A stretch of DNA of 64,000 nucleotides from Petrolisthes cinctipes (taxonomy: Eukaryota > Arthropoda > Malacostraca > Decapoda > Porcellanidae): contig JAWQEG010000286.1 in NCBI GenBank assembly GCA_033782935.1, positions 1,191,501 through 1,255,500 of the forward strand. The letters are read 5' to 3'. The notes beneath the pieces are model-generated. The model was not told the origin of the DNA and ran no database searches. It saw only the letters and a list, made by a program, of their open reading frames with translations. Numbering within the stretch: the stretch's first letter is position 1; every line of letters starts with the position of its first letter. Made by a program: the position numbers and the translations under genes. Shown here one piece after another: positions 22,101-34,600 of this stretch.

Positions 22101-25100
22101 GGACTATTTTTTTTTTAAATATTCTAGCACTAAGAAAGGCATGTGTACAGATCGCTTCTGGGACCCAAAAATATCGAACTTTCGGGTTTTTTGAGCCTGA
22201 ATTTGGGATATAAACGGAAACAGAAGATGCATAAACATTTTGACTTTGGGCACCTAAAATATCGATTTTCAGCATGTTTTGAGCCAATATTTGGAAAACA
22301 TTCTAGCACTGAGTAGGCATGTACAGATCGCTTCAGGGACCCAAAAATATTGAATTTTTGGGTGTTTTGAGCCTGAATTTGGGATATAAACGGGTACAGA
22401 AGATTCATACACATATTGACTTTGGGCACCTAAAATATCGATTTTTACATGTTTTGGGCATATTTTGTTTAAATATTCTAGCACTGAGTCGGCATGAACC
22501 GATCGCTTCTGGGACCCAAAAATATCGAATATTCGGTGTTTTGAGCATGAATTTGGGATATAAACGGGTACAGAAGATGCATACACATATTGACTTTGGG
22601 CACCTAAAATATCTATTTTTAGCATGTTTTGAGCCTATATTTTGAAAACATTCTAGCACTGAGTAGGCATGTACAGATCGCTTCAGGGACCCAAAAATAT
22701 TGAATTTTTGGGTGTTTTGAGCCTGAATTTGGGATATAAACGGGTACAGAAGATGCATACACATATTGACTCTAGGCACCTAAAATAACGATTTTTACAT
22801 GTTTTAGGCCTATTTTGTTTTAAATATTCTAGCACTGAGTCGGCATGAACAGATCGCTACTGGTGCCCAAAAACATCGAATATTCGGGTGTTTTGAGCAT
22901 GAATTTGGGATATAAACGGGTACAGAAGATGCATACACATATTGACTTTGGGCACCTAAAATATCGATTTTCAGCTTGTTTTGGGCCTGTATTTTGAAAA
23001 TAGTCTAACACGCAGTAGGCATGTACAGATCTCTTCTGGGACCCTCAAATATCGAATTTTCGGGTGTTTTGAGCCTGAATTTGAGATATAAACGGGTACA
23101 AAAGATGCATACACATATCGACTTTGGTCACCTAAAATATCGATTTTTAGCATGTTTTGGGCCTAACTTTTTTAAAATATTCTAGCACTGAGCAGGCATG
23201 TACAGATCGCTTCTGGGACCCAAAAATATCGAATTTTCGGCTGTTTTGAGCATGAATTTGGGATATAAACGGGTACAGAAGATACATACACATATTGACT
23301 TTGGGCACCTAAAATATCGATTTTCAGCATGTTTTGGGCCTGTATTTTGAAAATACTCTAACACGCATTAGGCATGTACAAATCGCTTCTGGGACTCAAA
23401 AATATCGAATTTTCGGATGTTTTGAGCATGAATTTGAGATATAAACGGGTACAGAATGTGCATGCGCATATCGACTTTGGACAACTAAAATATCGATTTT
23501 TAGCATGTTTTGGGACTATTTTTTTTTTAAATATTCTAGCACTTAGAAAGGCATGTGTACAGATCGCTTCTGGGACCCAAAAAAAATCGAACTTTCGGGG
23601 TTTTTTAGCATGAATTTGGGATATAAACGGAAACAGAAGATGCATAAACATTTTGACTTTGGGCACCTAAAATATCGATTTTCAGCATATTTTGAGCCAA
23701 TATTTTGAAAACATTCTAGCACTGAGTAGGCATGTACAGATCGCTTCTGGGACCCAAAAATATTAAATTTTTGGGTGTTTTGAACCTAAATTTGGGATAT
23801 AAACGGGTACAGAAGATGCATACACATATTGACTTTGGACAACTAAAATATCGATTTTTACATGTTTTGGGCCTATTTTGTTTAAATATTCTAGCACTGA
23901 GTCGGCATGAACAGATCGCTTCTGGGACCCAATAATATCGAATATTCGGTGTTTTGAGCATGAATTTGGGATATAAACGGGTACAGAAGATGCATACACA
24001 TATTGACTTTGGGCACCTAAAATATCGATTTTTAGCATGTTTTGAGCCTATATTTTGAAAACATTTTAGCTCTGACTTGGCATGTACAAATCGCTTCTGG
24101 GACCCAAAAATATCGAATTTTCGGGTGTTTTGAGCCTGAATTTGAGATATAAACGGGTACAGAATGTGCATGCTCATATTGACTTTGGACAACTAAAATA
24201 TCGATTTTTAGCATGTTTTGGGCTTTTTTTTTTTTAAATATTCTGGCACTGAGTAGGCATATAGAGACAGCTTCTGGGACCCAAAAAAATCGAATTTTCG
24301 GGTGTTTTGAGTCTGAATTTGGGATATAAACGGGTAAAGAAGATACATACACATATTGACTTTGGGCATCTAAAATATCGATTTTCAGCATGTTTTGGGC
24401 CTGTATTTTGAAAATACTCTAACACGCAGTAGGCATGTACAGATCGCTTCTGGGACCCCAAAATATCGAACTTTCGGGTTTTTTTAGCCTGATTTTGGGA
24501 TATAAAGGGAAACAGAAGATGCATAAACATTTTGACTTTGGGCACCTAAAATATCGATTTCAGCATGTTTTGGCCCTGTATTTTGAAAATACTCTAACAC
24601 GGAGTAGGCATGTACAGATCGCTTCTGGGACCCAAAAATATCGAGTTTTTGGGTGTTTTGAGCATGAATTTGAGATATAAACGGGTACAGAAGATGCATG
24701 CACATATCGACTTTGGACCCCTAAAATATCGATTTTCAGCATGTTTTGAGCCATTATTTTGAAAATATTCTAGCACTGAGTAGGCATGTACAGATCGCTT
24801 CTGGGACCCAAAAATATTGAATTTTCGGGTGTTTTGAGCCTGAATTTGGGATATAAGCGGGTACAGAAGATGCATACACGTATTGACTTTGGGCACCTAA
24901 AATATCGATTTTCAGCATGTTTTGGGCCTGTATTTTGAAAATACTCTAACACGCAGTAGGCATGTACAGAGCTCTTCTGGGACCCAAAAATATCGAATTT
25001 TCGTGTGTTTTGAGCCTGAATTTGCGATGTAAACGGGTACAGAAGATGCATACACATATTGACTTTGGGCACCTAAAATATCGATTTTTACATGTTTTGG

Positions 25101-25125
25101 GCCTATTTTGTTTTAAATATTCTAG
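13149..25125. repeat. 176-bp satellite array, block 2 (about 68 monomers)
   Basis: An uninterrupted head-to-tail array in the same orientation as block 1, running from the P-like TSD to the piggyBac TSD. Monomers differ by short motifs. The segment after GCATGTTTTG is variously GGCCTATATTTTGAAAACAT, CCTGTATTTTGAAAATACTC, a T-rich form (TTTTTTTTAAATATTC) or GTCTGTATCTTG. The segment after CATATTGACTTTG is variously GGCACC, GACAAC or TTCACC. Many minus-strand ORFs of about 60, 100 or 118 codons arise because the consensus has few minus-strand stops and 176 is not divisible by 3. Confidence 0.98.
20857..22974. repeat. Tandem duplication of a 1059-bp six-monomer block
   Basis: 20857-21915 and 21916-22974 are almost identical. 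Both carry private markers such as TTCAGCTTGTTTTGGG, AATCTCTTCTTGGACCCTC, GGAAAACATTC and TGACTCTAGGCA. Only a few single-base or T-run differences were seen (for example 21719 versus 22778). A third copy begins at 22975 but diverges within about 60 bp. Confidence 0.92.
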
Positions 25126-25369
25126 CCCCTCCGGGACGGGCCAAGAATGGAATTACGCTCTGTGGTTACGGGCGCAATACTAACTTTTACCCTGCCTGTC
25201 CGGGTATTTCCCGGAAAATCACTCTACTTCTCTTACTCCCTACATCTAAACTACAATACTGAACAACTTAAATTTGATTGTGTACTCACCATCAACTCCT
25301 CCTCTTTCCATTAAAACCAACCCCAGCTCTCTCTAGGACACTCCATTGCCGAGAAATCAAGTGAGGAAT

Positions 25370-25560
25370 GGAGGTTACTTTTCCCGTGAGAGCGAGGCTG
25401 CGTTCGGTTTGTGAGCGTGGCTGTGACAAGGACTGGCGTGGGTGGAGGCAAGATGGCCGCCGGCAGAATGACGCAACACTTGCCTCCCCCGGGCGACACG
25501 TCGTACGGCTCGTGTGCATCCTACCATTACAGCCCCTGTATTATTTGTGTGGTTAGCTGA
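25370..25560 (+). other. GC-rich, CpG-rich block inside the piggyBac-like element
   Basis: A distinctly GC-rich island within an AT-rich flank. A short frame starts in strong context (AAGATGGCC at 25450-25458) and ends with TGA at 25558-25560. It begins MAAGRMTQHLPPPGDTSYGS and matches no family I know. It could be a captured host promoter/first-exon fragment or just element-specific sequence. The rest of 25126-25640 shows no gene. Confidence 0.3.
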
Positions 25561-25761
25561 CCATTCCAGAGTGGTTTTATGCCCTGGAGAGAAGCGTGGG
25601 AGTTATGTACAGTATTTACGCGAAACATTTTCAGTGTCATTCGCACCATTTGTTCATGTTCAACGTAAATATAAATGTGTCACTATCACTGTTATCCTTA
25701 TTTTCTATATATTTTTGTATTTTGTTGTTTTAAATTTTTTATTATCATTTTTTCTATGCGT

Positions 25762-25975
25762 AAATGTGTCACTCTCACTTTTCTTATAGCCTAATATGTA
25801 CAAATGTGTCACTATCACGTCACTACAGCCTAAAATATATGTACAAATGGGTCACTCTCACTTTTCTTATAGCCTAATAAGTACAAATGTGTCACTATCA
25901 CGTCACTACAGCCGAAAATATATGTACAAATGTGTCACTCTCACTTTTCTTATAGCCTAAATAGTGTCACTGTCA
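25762..25975 (+). repeat. 83-bp tandem repeat, about 2.6 copies
   Basis: AAATGTGTCACTCTCACTTT recurs at 25762, 25845 and 25928 (exact 83-base spacing). Each is followed by TTCTTATAGCCTAA and then TGTCACTATCACGTCACTAC. The TGTCACT core also appears at 25675 and in a terminal TGTCACTGTCAC cluster near 25970-25992. It lies just beyond the 3' end of the transposase gene. Confidence 0.85.
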
Positions 25976-25992
25976 CCAAGTGTCACTGTCAC

Positions 25993-25998
25993 TTTATT
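25993..25998 (-). terminator. Polyadenylation signal of the piggyBac-like transposase
   Basis: AATAAA on the minus strand, 25 bases past the transposase stop codon. Confidence 0.6.
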
Positions 25999-26023
25999 CG
26001 CATACTCCCATCACTTCCTGCTT

Positions 26024-28412
26024 CTATATATATTCCAATATATGGTAGTCTGAGAAGCAGTTTCCAGGGCATAACGGCACACAACATTCCTTGCACCAGA
26101 AGCGAGTTTCCTTGGACTTCTGGGGGTGACGTGTTGTGTGCCTGCAAACATAGCAGCGACGAGAGCCTGGACGTCCTGACGGCAACGGTGGCAGATTAGT
26201 GAGGTAGTGGCGAGCCATATAGCCACTCTGCTGCAACCTGTCAGGCCGTTGTGCCGCTGCCTGTCTGCCTTGCTGTGGTTGCACAGTGCTGAACCTCTCC
26301 AGGAGCTGAGATATCAACTCTAGCTCGAATTCCCGGAGTGCCAACTTGGAGTCAGGGTGATGCTGGAGGTAGAGTATATAACAGTTCAGCACTGTGACAT
26401 CAAGAAGGTGGAAGAAAGCCTTCTTGTACCACTTACAAGTTTTTCTCAGACAATCGATGGAACTCACCATCATGTCTGACTTATCGACGAGTCTCATATT
26501 GATGTTATAATCGAGCACAGCATCAGGCTTGTAGATGGTATCACCTGTGCCGCGCTCAGTCTTCCCAGAATCCTGCATCACGCCCCTGTTCACGGTGGTG
26601 AGCATATTGACGGGGCGTTTATCGTGCCATTTGATGGCCAGCATGTTCCCACATTTCTTCTTGATGCAGTCGCCCCTCCGGGTGAGAGGGAATGCTGGCC
26701 ACCCCTTCCTGTTGACACGAATAGTTCCGCAGGATCCTGTTTGGTGCTGCAGGAGAAACTGGCTAAGTGCTGGAGAGGTGTAATAGTTATCAGTGTACAG
26801 GATGTGGTTGTTGTCAAGGTAATCCCCCATGAGTGCCTTGACAACACTCCCGCTGAAGCCAAGAGGGTCGTCGGCCGGGACATCCACATCCGTACCTGAA
26901 TAGAGTATAAAATCCAACACATAGCCAGTCTTACAGTCGCAGATGACATAGAATTTGATGCCAAATCTATGCCTCTTTGACGGGATGTACTGGATGAAGG
27001 ACAGTCTTCCCCTGAACAGCACCAGAGACTCGTCGATAACCACTTTCTGGAATGGTCGAAAAAATGCTCGTATTTTCTCCTGGAGGATAGACATTACTGG
27101 CCTAATTTTCCACAGCCTGTCGTTCGGGTGTGGACCCATGTTGGGGGCGAAGTGCAGGTAGGACAAAATGTCCCTATATCTGTCCCTGGACATGTATTTC
27201 CCGAACGCAGGTGTGGATATCAGGGCGTGTGTGCTCCAGAAGTCCTTGAGGCGATGTTTCTTGTCATGAGGCATCATCATGGTCAAAGCTAACCACACAT
27301 ACAACTCAGCAATATCGACGTCAGCCCATTGCAACATCTTACTATGTTCCCTGCCTGGTCTATTGCTGAGTTGCACAGAGAGTTGTTTGAAGGTGTTTAT
27401 CTCCTGCATCATGTAAGTCATCAATATTATATCAAAAAAGGCAGTGAAATAATCTAATATTGATGACCTCTGACGACAGGGAAATGCGGCCTGTATACCT
27501 GAATGACTGTCGTCAAAGGCAGGTATATCAGGCGCAAATTCATTGCAATCCGTCCACACATAGGGATCAGCGGGTCTATGACGAGGTGCGCCGCGTTGCT
27601 GTCGTTGTTGGCGTTGTTGTTGTGGTGGTGGTGGTGGTGGTGGTGGTGGTGCAGCGGTACCAGGGGCAGGCGAGAGTGAGTCGTCACCCCCATGGCTGTC
27701 AGGCACGAGAGGAGAGGGAGAGTGTGGTGGTGGGGGAGGTGGCGTCAAGTCACGGGGGGGCGGGCTATCAGGGTCAACAGTAGGGGAGAGATAAGCTGCC
27801 TTTGTCCTCTTCCCCCTTCCTTTACCCTTCCCTCTTACTCCTACTCTCCTCCCTCTTACCACCACTGGTTGCGACGCATCCTCGTCCGACGAGGAAGAGG
27901 AAGACGAAAAATCTAACCTCCTCCTCGGCCTCTTGCCCATGGGAGTGGAGACGTAGCGAGGTTTGGAGGTTGAAGCAGGAGTAGACCTCTTCCTGCCTCC
28001 CACGCCAGATGTTGTAGGAATGGGAGACAAAGAGAGTGTCTCCCAAACTACCTCCCACCCCACTGGTGGACGGAATTGCAACAGGGGCTGTAACCTCTGA
28101 CACATCATGCAAGGCTAAAGTTGAGGGAAGAGCTGTGAGGGAAGTCACCGCTACACAGGCATCTTCCTCAGTTGATTCGTCAGCTTGCCATTCAGTATCA
28201 GAGTAGCTGTCCAGGTCGTCACTCCCATATGAAAGGTCTGCCAGATTCTCCAATTCCCGCCCTATTGCAGAATCTGACAACCTTGCAGGTGCATGACGCA
28301 ATCTAGCTGGTTGCACCCGTGGAGTGGAGGTTACAAGAGTGGGTGCGCCCGGCAGCGAGGTAGGATGCACCGAATCAAACGAGCCCGTATTTTCTTCACT
28401 ACGCCCAGCCAT
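26024..28412 (-). CDS. piggyBac-like transposase, intact (two exons or one frameshift)
   Basis: Likely full form: exon 1 28412-28052 and exon 2 27996-26024, 777 codons. The start MAGRSEENTG at 28412 has a good context (GACAATGG). A 55-nt GT...AG segment (28051-27997) separates the frames; removing it joins IPSTSGVGG to RKRSTP. Without it, exon 2 is open alone from 28108 (694 codons). The N-terminus is acidic and low-complexity (Ser run, Pro run, Gln run, basic GKGKGRGKR). The piggyBac core follows, with catalytic Asp in VVIDESLVLFRGR (D359 of the 694-codon frame), YTDNYYTS (D440) and LVDKSD (D542, D545). All four acidic positions are present. The C-terminus is a Cys-rich zinc-finger/RING-like domain (CYVC, then CKECCVPLCPGNC). 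Role: hairpin-mediated cut-and-paste transposition in the nucleus. No stop or frameshift is seen in the core, unlike the other two transposons here. It could also be a domesticated PGBD gene, but its position inside CTAG-flanked ends in satellite favours an element. Confidence 0.92.
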
Positions 28413-28528
28413 TGTCACGGTCAAGCACACACTGATTGAATGTGGGGATGAAAAGGTCTGGTGGTGAAGTATAGCCAGATAAAAAAAAACCCCGACAAAT
28501 TTGGCGTTTTTCCTCATAAATTACCAAA

Positions 28529-28630
28529 AGCGGGATTTCCCGCTGCCCGGACTCTGTCGACAGAGCGGGATTTCCCGCTGCCCGGCCTCTGTCGACCGAG
28601 CGGGAAATCCCGCTGCCAGGACTCTGGGGG
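28529..28630. repeat. Three 35-bp hairpin repeats at the right end of the piggyBac-like element
   Basis: Copies start at 28529, 28564 and 28599. Each begins AGCGGGATTTCCCGCT (third copy AAAT loop), a perfect 6-bp-arm hairpin, followed by GCCCGGACTCTGTCGAC or close variants. The third copy runs into the terminal GGGGG. Confidence 0.9.
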
Positions 28631-31600
28631 CTAGCACTGAGTCGGCATGAACAGATCGCTTCTGGGACCCAAAAATATCGAATATTCGGGTGTTTTGAGC
28701 ATGAATTTGGGATATAAACGGGTACAGAAGATGCATACACATATTGACTTTGGGCACCTAAAATATCGATTTTTAGCATGTTTTGAGCCTATATTTTGAA
28801 AACATTCTAGCACTGACTGGGCATGTACAGATCGCTTATGGGACACAAAAATATCGAGTTTTCGGGTGTTTTGAGCTTGAATTTGAGATATAAACGGGTA
28901 CAGAAGATGCATGCACATATCGACTTTGGGCACCCAAAATATCGATTTTTAGCATGTTTTGGGCCTATATTTTGAAAATACTCTAACACGCAGTAGGCAT
29001 GTACAAATTGCTTCTGGGACCCAAAAATATCGAATTTTCGAGTGTTTTGAGCCTGAATTTGAGATATAAACGGGTACAGAATGTGCATGCTCATATTGAC
29101 TTTGGACAACTAAAATATTGGTTTTTTAGCATGTTTTGGGCCGATTTTTTTTAAATATTCTGGCACTGAGTAGGCATATACAGACCGCTTCTGGGACCCA
29201 AAAATATCGAATTTTCGGGTGTTTTGAGCATGAATTTGAGATAAAAACGGGTACAGAATGTGCATGCGCATATTGGCTTTGGACAACTAAAATATCGATT
29301 TTTAGCATGTTTTGGGCCTATTTTTTTTAAATATTTTAGCACTGAGAAGGCATGTACAGATCGCTTCTGGAACCCAAAAATATCGAATTTTCGGGTGTTT
29401 TGAGTATGAATTTGAGATATAAACGGGTACAAAAGATGCATGCACATATCGACTTTGGGCACCTAAAATATCGATTTCAGCATGTTTTGGCCCTGTATTT
29501 TGAAAATACTCTAACACGCAGTAGGCATGTACAGAGCTCTTCTGGGACCCAAAAATATCGAATTTTCGGGTGTTTTGAGCCTGAATTTGTGATATAAACG
29601 GGTACAGAAGATGCATACACATATTGACTTTGGGCACCTAAAATATCGATTTTTACATGTTTTGGGCCTATTTTGTTTTAAATATTATAGCACTGAGTCG
29701 GCATGAACAGATCGCTTCTGGGACCCAAAAATATCGAATATTCGGGTGTTTTGAGCATGAATTTGGGATATAAACGGGTACAGAAGATGCATACACATAT
29801 TGACTTTGGGCACCTAAAATATCGATTTTTAGCATGTTTTGAGCCTATATTTTGAAAACATTCTAGCACTGACTTGGCATGTACAGATTGTTTATGGGAC
29901 ACAAAAATATCGAGTTTTCGGGTGTTTTGAGCTTGAATTTGAGATATAAACGGGTTCAGAAGATGCATGCACATATCGACTTTGGGCACCCAAAATATCG
30001 ATTTTTAGCATGTTTTGGGCCTATATTTTGAAAATATTCTGGCACTGAGTAGGCATATACAGACCGCTTCTGGGACCCAAAAAAATCGAATTTTCGGGTG
30101 TTTTGAGTCTGAATTTGGGATATAAACGGGTAAAGAAGACGCATACACATATTGACTTTGGGCATCTAAAATATCGATTTTCAGCATGTTTTGGGCCTGT
30201 ATTTATTAAATACTCTAACACGCAGTAGGCATGTACAAATTGCTTCTGGGACCCAAAAATATTGAATTTTCGGGTGTTTTGAGCCTGAATTTGAGATATA
30301 CACGGGTACAGAATGTGCATGCTCATATTGACTTTGGACAACTAAAATATCGATTTTTAGCATGTTTTGGGCCGATTTTTTTTTAAATATTCTGGCACTG
30401 AGTAGGCATATACAGACCGCTTCTGGGACCCAAAAATATCGAATTTTCGGGTGTTTTGAGCATGAATTTGAGATAAAAACGGGTACAGAATGTGCATGCG
30501 CATATTGACTTTGGACAACAAAAATATCGATTTTTAGCATGTTTTGGGCCTATTTTTTTTTAAATATTTTAGCACTGAGAAGGCATGTACAGATCGCTTT
30601 TGGGACCCAAAAATATCGAACTTTCGGGTTTTTTTAGCCTGAATTTGGGATATAAACGGAAACAGAAGATGCATACACATATTGACTTTGGGCACCTAAA
30701 ATATCGATTTTCAGCATGTTTTGATCCTATATTTTGAAAACATTCTAGCACTGAGTAGGCATGTACAGATCGTTTATGGGACACTAAAATATCGAGTTTT
30801 CGGGTGTTTTGAGCCTGAATTTGAGATATAAACGGGTACAGAAGATGCATGCACATATCGACTTTGGGCACCCAAAACATCGATTTTTAGCATGTTTTGG
30901 GCCTATATTTTGAAAATATTCTGGCACTGAGTAGGCATATACAGATCGCTTCTGGGACCTAAAAATATTGAATTTTCGGGTGTTTTGAGCCTGAATTTGA
31001 GATATAAACGGGTACAGAAGATGCATACACATATTGACTTTGTTCACCTAAAATATCGATTTTGAGCATGTTTTGGGTCTGTATCTTGAAAACATTGTAG
31101 CAAGGAGTAGGCATGTACAGATTGCTTCTGGGACCCAAAAATATCGAATTTTCGGGTGTTTTGGGCCTGAATTTGGGAAATATACTGGTACAGAAGATGC
31201 ATACACATATTGTCTTTGGGCACCTAAAATATCAATTTTCATCATGGTTTGGCCTGTATTTTGAAAATACTCTAACACGGAGTAGGAATGTACAGATCGC
31301 TTCTGGGACCCAAAAATATCGAATTTTCCGGTGTTTTGAGCCTGAATTTGAGATATAAACGGGTACAGAAGATGCATGCACATATTGACTTTGGGCACCT
31401 AAAATATCGATTTTCAGCATGTTTTGGGCCTGCATTTTGAAAATACTCTAACACGGAGTAGGCATGTACAGATCGCTTCTGGGACCCAATAATATCGAAT
31501 TTTCGGGTGTTTTGAGCCTGAATTTGAGATATACACGGGTACAGAATGTGCATGCTCATATTGACTTTGGACAACTAAAATATCGATTTTTAGCATGTTT

Positions 31601-34600
31601 TGGGCCGATTTTTTTTTAAATATTCTGGCACTGAGTAGGCATATACAGACCGCTTCTGGGACCCAAAAATATCGAATTTTCGGGTGTTTTGAGCATGAAT
31701 TTGAGATAAAAACGGGTACAGAATGTGCATGCGCATATTGACTTTGGACAACTAAAATATCGATTTTTAGCATGTTTTGGGCCTATTTTTTTTTAAATAT
31801 TTTAGCACTGAGAAGGCATGTACAGATCGCTTCTGGGACCCAAAAATATCGAATTTTCGGGTTTTTTTAGCCTGAATTTGGGATATAAACGGAAACAGAA
31901 GATGCATAAACATTTTGACTTTGGGCACCTAAAATATCGATTTCAGCATGCTTTGGCTCTGTATTTTGAAAATACTCTAACACGGAGTAGGCATGTACAG
32001 ATCTCTTCTGGGACCCAAAAATATCGAATTTTCGGGTGTTTTGAGTATGAATTTGAGATATAAACGGGTACAAAAGATGCATGCACATATCGACTTTGGA
32101 CACCTAAAATATCGATTTTTACATGTTTTGGGCCTATTTTGTTTTAAATATTCTAGCATTTAGTCGGCATGTGCAGATCGCTTCTCGGACCTAAAAATAT
32201 CGAATTTTCGGGTGTTTTGAGCCTGAATTTGGGACGTTAACGGGTACAGAACATGAATACACATATTGACTTTGTTCACCTAAAATATCGATTTTGAGCA
32301 TGTTTTGGGCCTATATTTTGAAAATATTCTGGCACTGAGTAGGCATGTACAGATCGCTTCTGGGACCCAAAAATATCGAATTTTCGGGTGTTTTGAGCAT
32401 GAATTTGGGATATAAACGGAAACAGAAGATCCATACACATATTGACTTAGGGCACCTAAAATATCGATTTTCAGCATGTTTTGATCCTATATTTTGAAAA
32501 CATTCTAGCACTGAGTAGGCATGTACAGATCGTTTATGGGACACTAAAATATCGAGTTTTCGGGTGTTTTGAGCCTGAATTTGAGATATAAACAGGTACA
32601 GAAGATGCATGCACATATCGACTTTGGGCACCCAAAACATCGATTTTTAGCATGTTTTGGGCCTATATTTTGAAAATATTCTGGCACTGAGTAGGCATAT
32701 ACAGATCGCTTCTGGGACCTAAAAATATTGAATTTTCGGGTGTTTTGAGCCTGAATTTAAGATATATACGGGTACAGAAGATGCATACACATATTGACTT
32801 TGTTCACCTAAAATATCGATTTTCAGCATGTTTTGGGTCTGTATCTTGAAAACATTGTAGCAAGGAGTAGGCATGTACAGATCGCTTCTGGGACCCAAAA
32901 ATATCGAATTTTCGGGTGTTTTGGGCCTGAATTTGGGAAATATACTGGTACAGAAGATGCATACACATATTGTCTTTGGGCACCTAAAATATCAATTTTC
33001 ATCATGGTTTGGCCTGTATTTTGAAAATACTCTAACACGGAGTAGGAATGTACAGATCGCTTCTGGGACCCAAAAATATCGAATTTTCCGGTGTTTTGAG
33101 CCTGAATTTGAGATATAAACGGGTACAGAAGATGCATGCACATATTGACTTTGGGCACCTAAAATATCGATTTTCAGCATGTTTTGGGCCTGCATTTTGA
33201 AAATACTCTAACACGGAGTAGGCATGTACAGATCGCTTCTGGGACCCAATAATATCGAATTTTCGGGTGTTTTGAGTCTGAATTTGAGATATAAACGGGT
33301 ACAGAAGATGCATGCACATATCGACTGTGGGCACCTAAAATATCGATTTTTAGCATGTTTTGGGTCTATTTTTTGAAAACATTCTAGCACTGAGTAGGCA
33401 TGTACAGATCGCTTCTGGGACCCAAAAATATTGAATTTTTGGGTGTTTTGAGCCTGAATTTGGGATATAAACGGGTACAGAACATGCATACACATATTGA
33501 CTTTGTTCACCTAAAATATCGATTTTGAGCATGTTTTTGGTCTGTATCTTGAAAACATTCTAGCAAGGAGTAGGCATGTACAGATCGCTTCTGGGACCAA
33601 AAACTATCGAATTTTCGGGTGTTTTGAGCCTGAATTTGAGATAAAAACGGGTACAGAATGTGCATGCGCGTATTGACTTTGGACAACTAAAATATCGATT
33701 TTTAGCATGTTTTGGGCCGATTTTTTTTTTAATATTTTAGCACTGAGAAGGCATGTACAGATCGCTTCTGGGACCCAAAAATATCGAACTTTCGGGTTTT
33801 TTTAGCCTGAATTTGGGATATAAACGGGTACAGAAGATGCATACACATATCGACTTTGGGCACCAAAAATATCGATTTTTAGCATGTTTTGGGCCTAACT
33901 TTCTTAAAATATTCTAGCACTGAGCAGGCATGTACAGATCGCTTCTGGGACCCAAAAATATCGAATTTTCGGGTGTTTTGAGCATGAATTTGGGATATAA
34001 ACGGGTACAGAAGATACATACACATATTGACTTAGGGCACCTAAATATCGATTTTCAGCATGTTTTGGGCCTGTATTTTTAAAATACTCTAACACGCAGT
34101 AGGCATGTACAGATCGCTTCTGGGACCCAAAAATATCGAACTTACGGGTTTTTTGAGCCTGAATTTGGGATATAAACGGAAACAGAAGATGCATAAACAT
34201 TTTGACTTTGAGCACCTATAATATCGATTTCAGCATGTTTTGGCCCTGTATTTTGAAAATACTCTAACACGCAGTAGGCATGTACAGATCTCTTCTGGGA
34301 CCCTAAAATATCGAATTTTCGGGTGTTTTGAGCCTGAATTTGAGATATAAACGGGTACAAAAGATGCATGCACATATCGACTTTGGGCACCTAAAATATC
34401 GATTTTTACATGTTTTGGGCTTTTTTTTTTTTAAATATTCTAGCACTGAGTCGGCATGTACAGATCGCTTCTGGGACCCAAAAATATCGAATTTTCGGGT
34501 GTTTTGAGCATGAATTTGGGATATAAACGGGTACAGAAGATGCATACACATATTGACTTTGGGCACCTAAAATATCGATTTTCAGCATGTTTTGATCCTA

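Larger units (their letters stand above)
25126..28630. mobile_element. piggyBac-like DNA transposon flanked by CTAG
   Basis: This 3505-bp insert has CTAG at both edges (25122-25125 and 28631-28634). The element begins CCCCTCCGGG and ends CTCTGGGGG, so the outer bases are CCCC/GGGG as in many piggyBac-like elements. The matching empty site (AATATTCTAGCACTGAGTC) occurs repeatedly elsewhere in the array, for example near 19657 and 29690, with minor variants. Beyond the outer four bases the two ends are not good inverted repeats. The right end has three 35-bp hairpin repeats and the left has a single CCGGG-TATTT-CCCGG hairpin. It carries one transposase gene (-), apparently intact. Confidence 0.85.

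Noticed and set aside
13149..25125. CRISPR-like array of direct repeats
   Set aside because: Units are contiguous 176-bp monomers without unique spacers, in a eukaryotic genome.
25514..25789. 91-codon plus ORF with a hydrophobic C-terminus as a membrane protein
   Set aside because: AT-rich, phenylalanine-rich translation of T-runs beside a tandem repeat; no family resemblance.
27454..27693. His-rich ORF (MGVTTHSRLPLVPLHHHHHH...) and its plus-strand Val-rich partner
   Set aside because: Out-of-frame readings of the Pro/Gln-coding low-complexity part of the piggyBac transposase.
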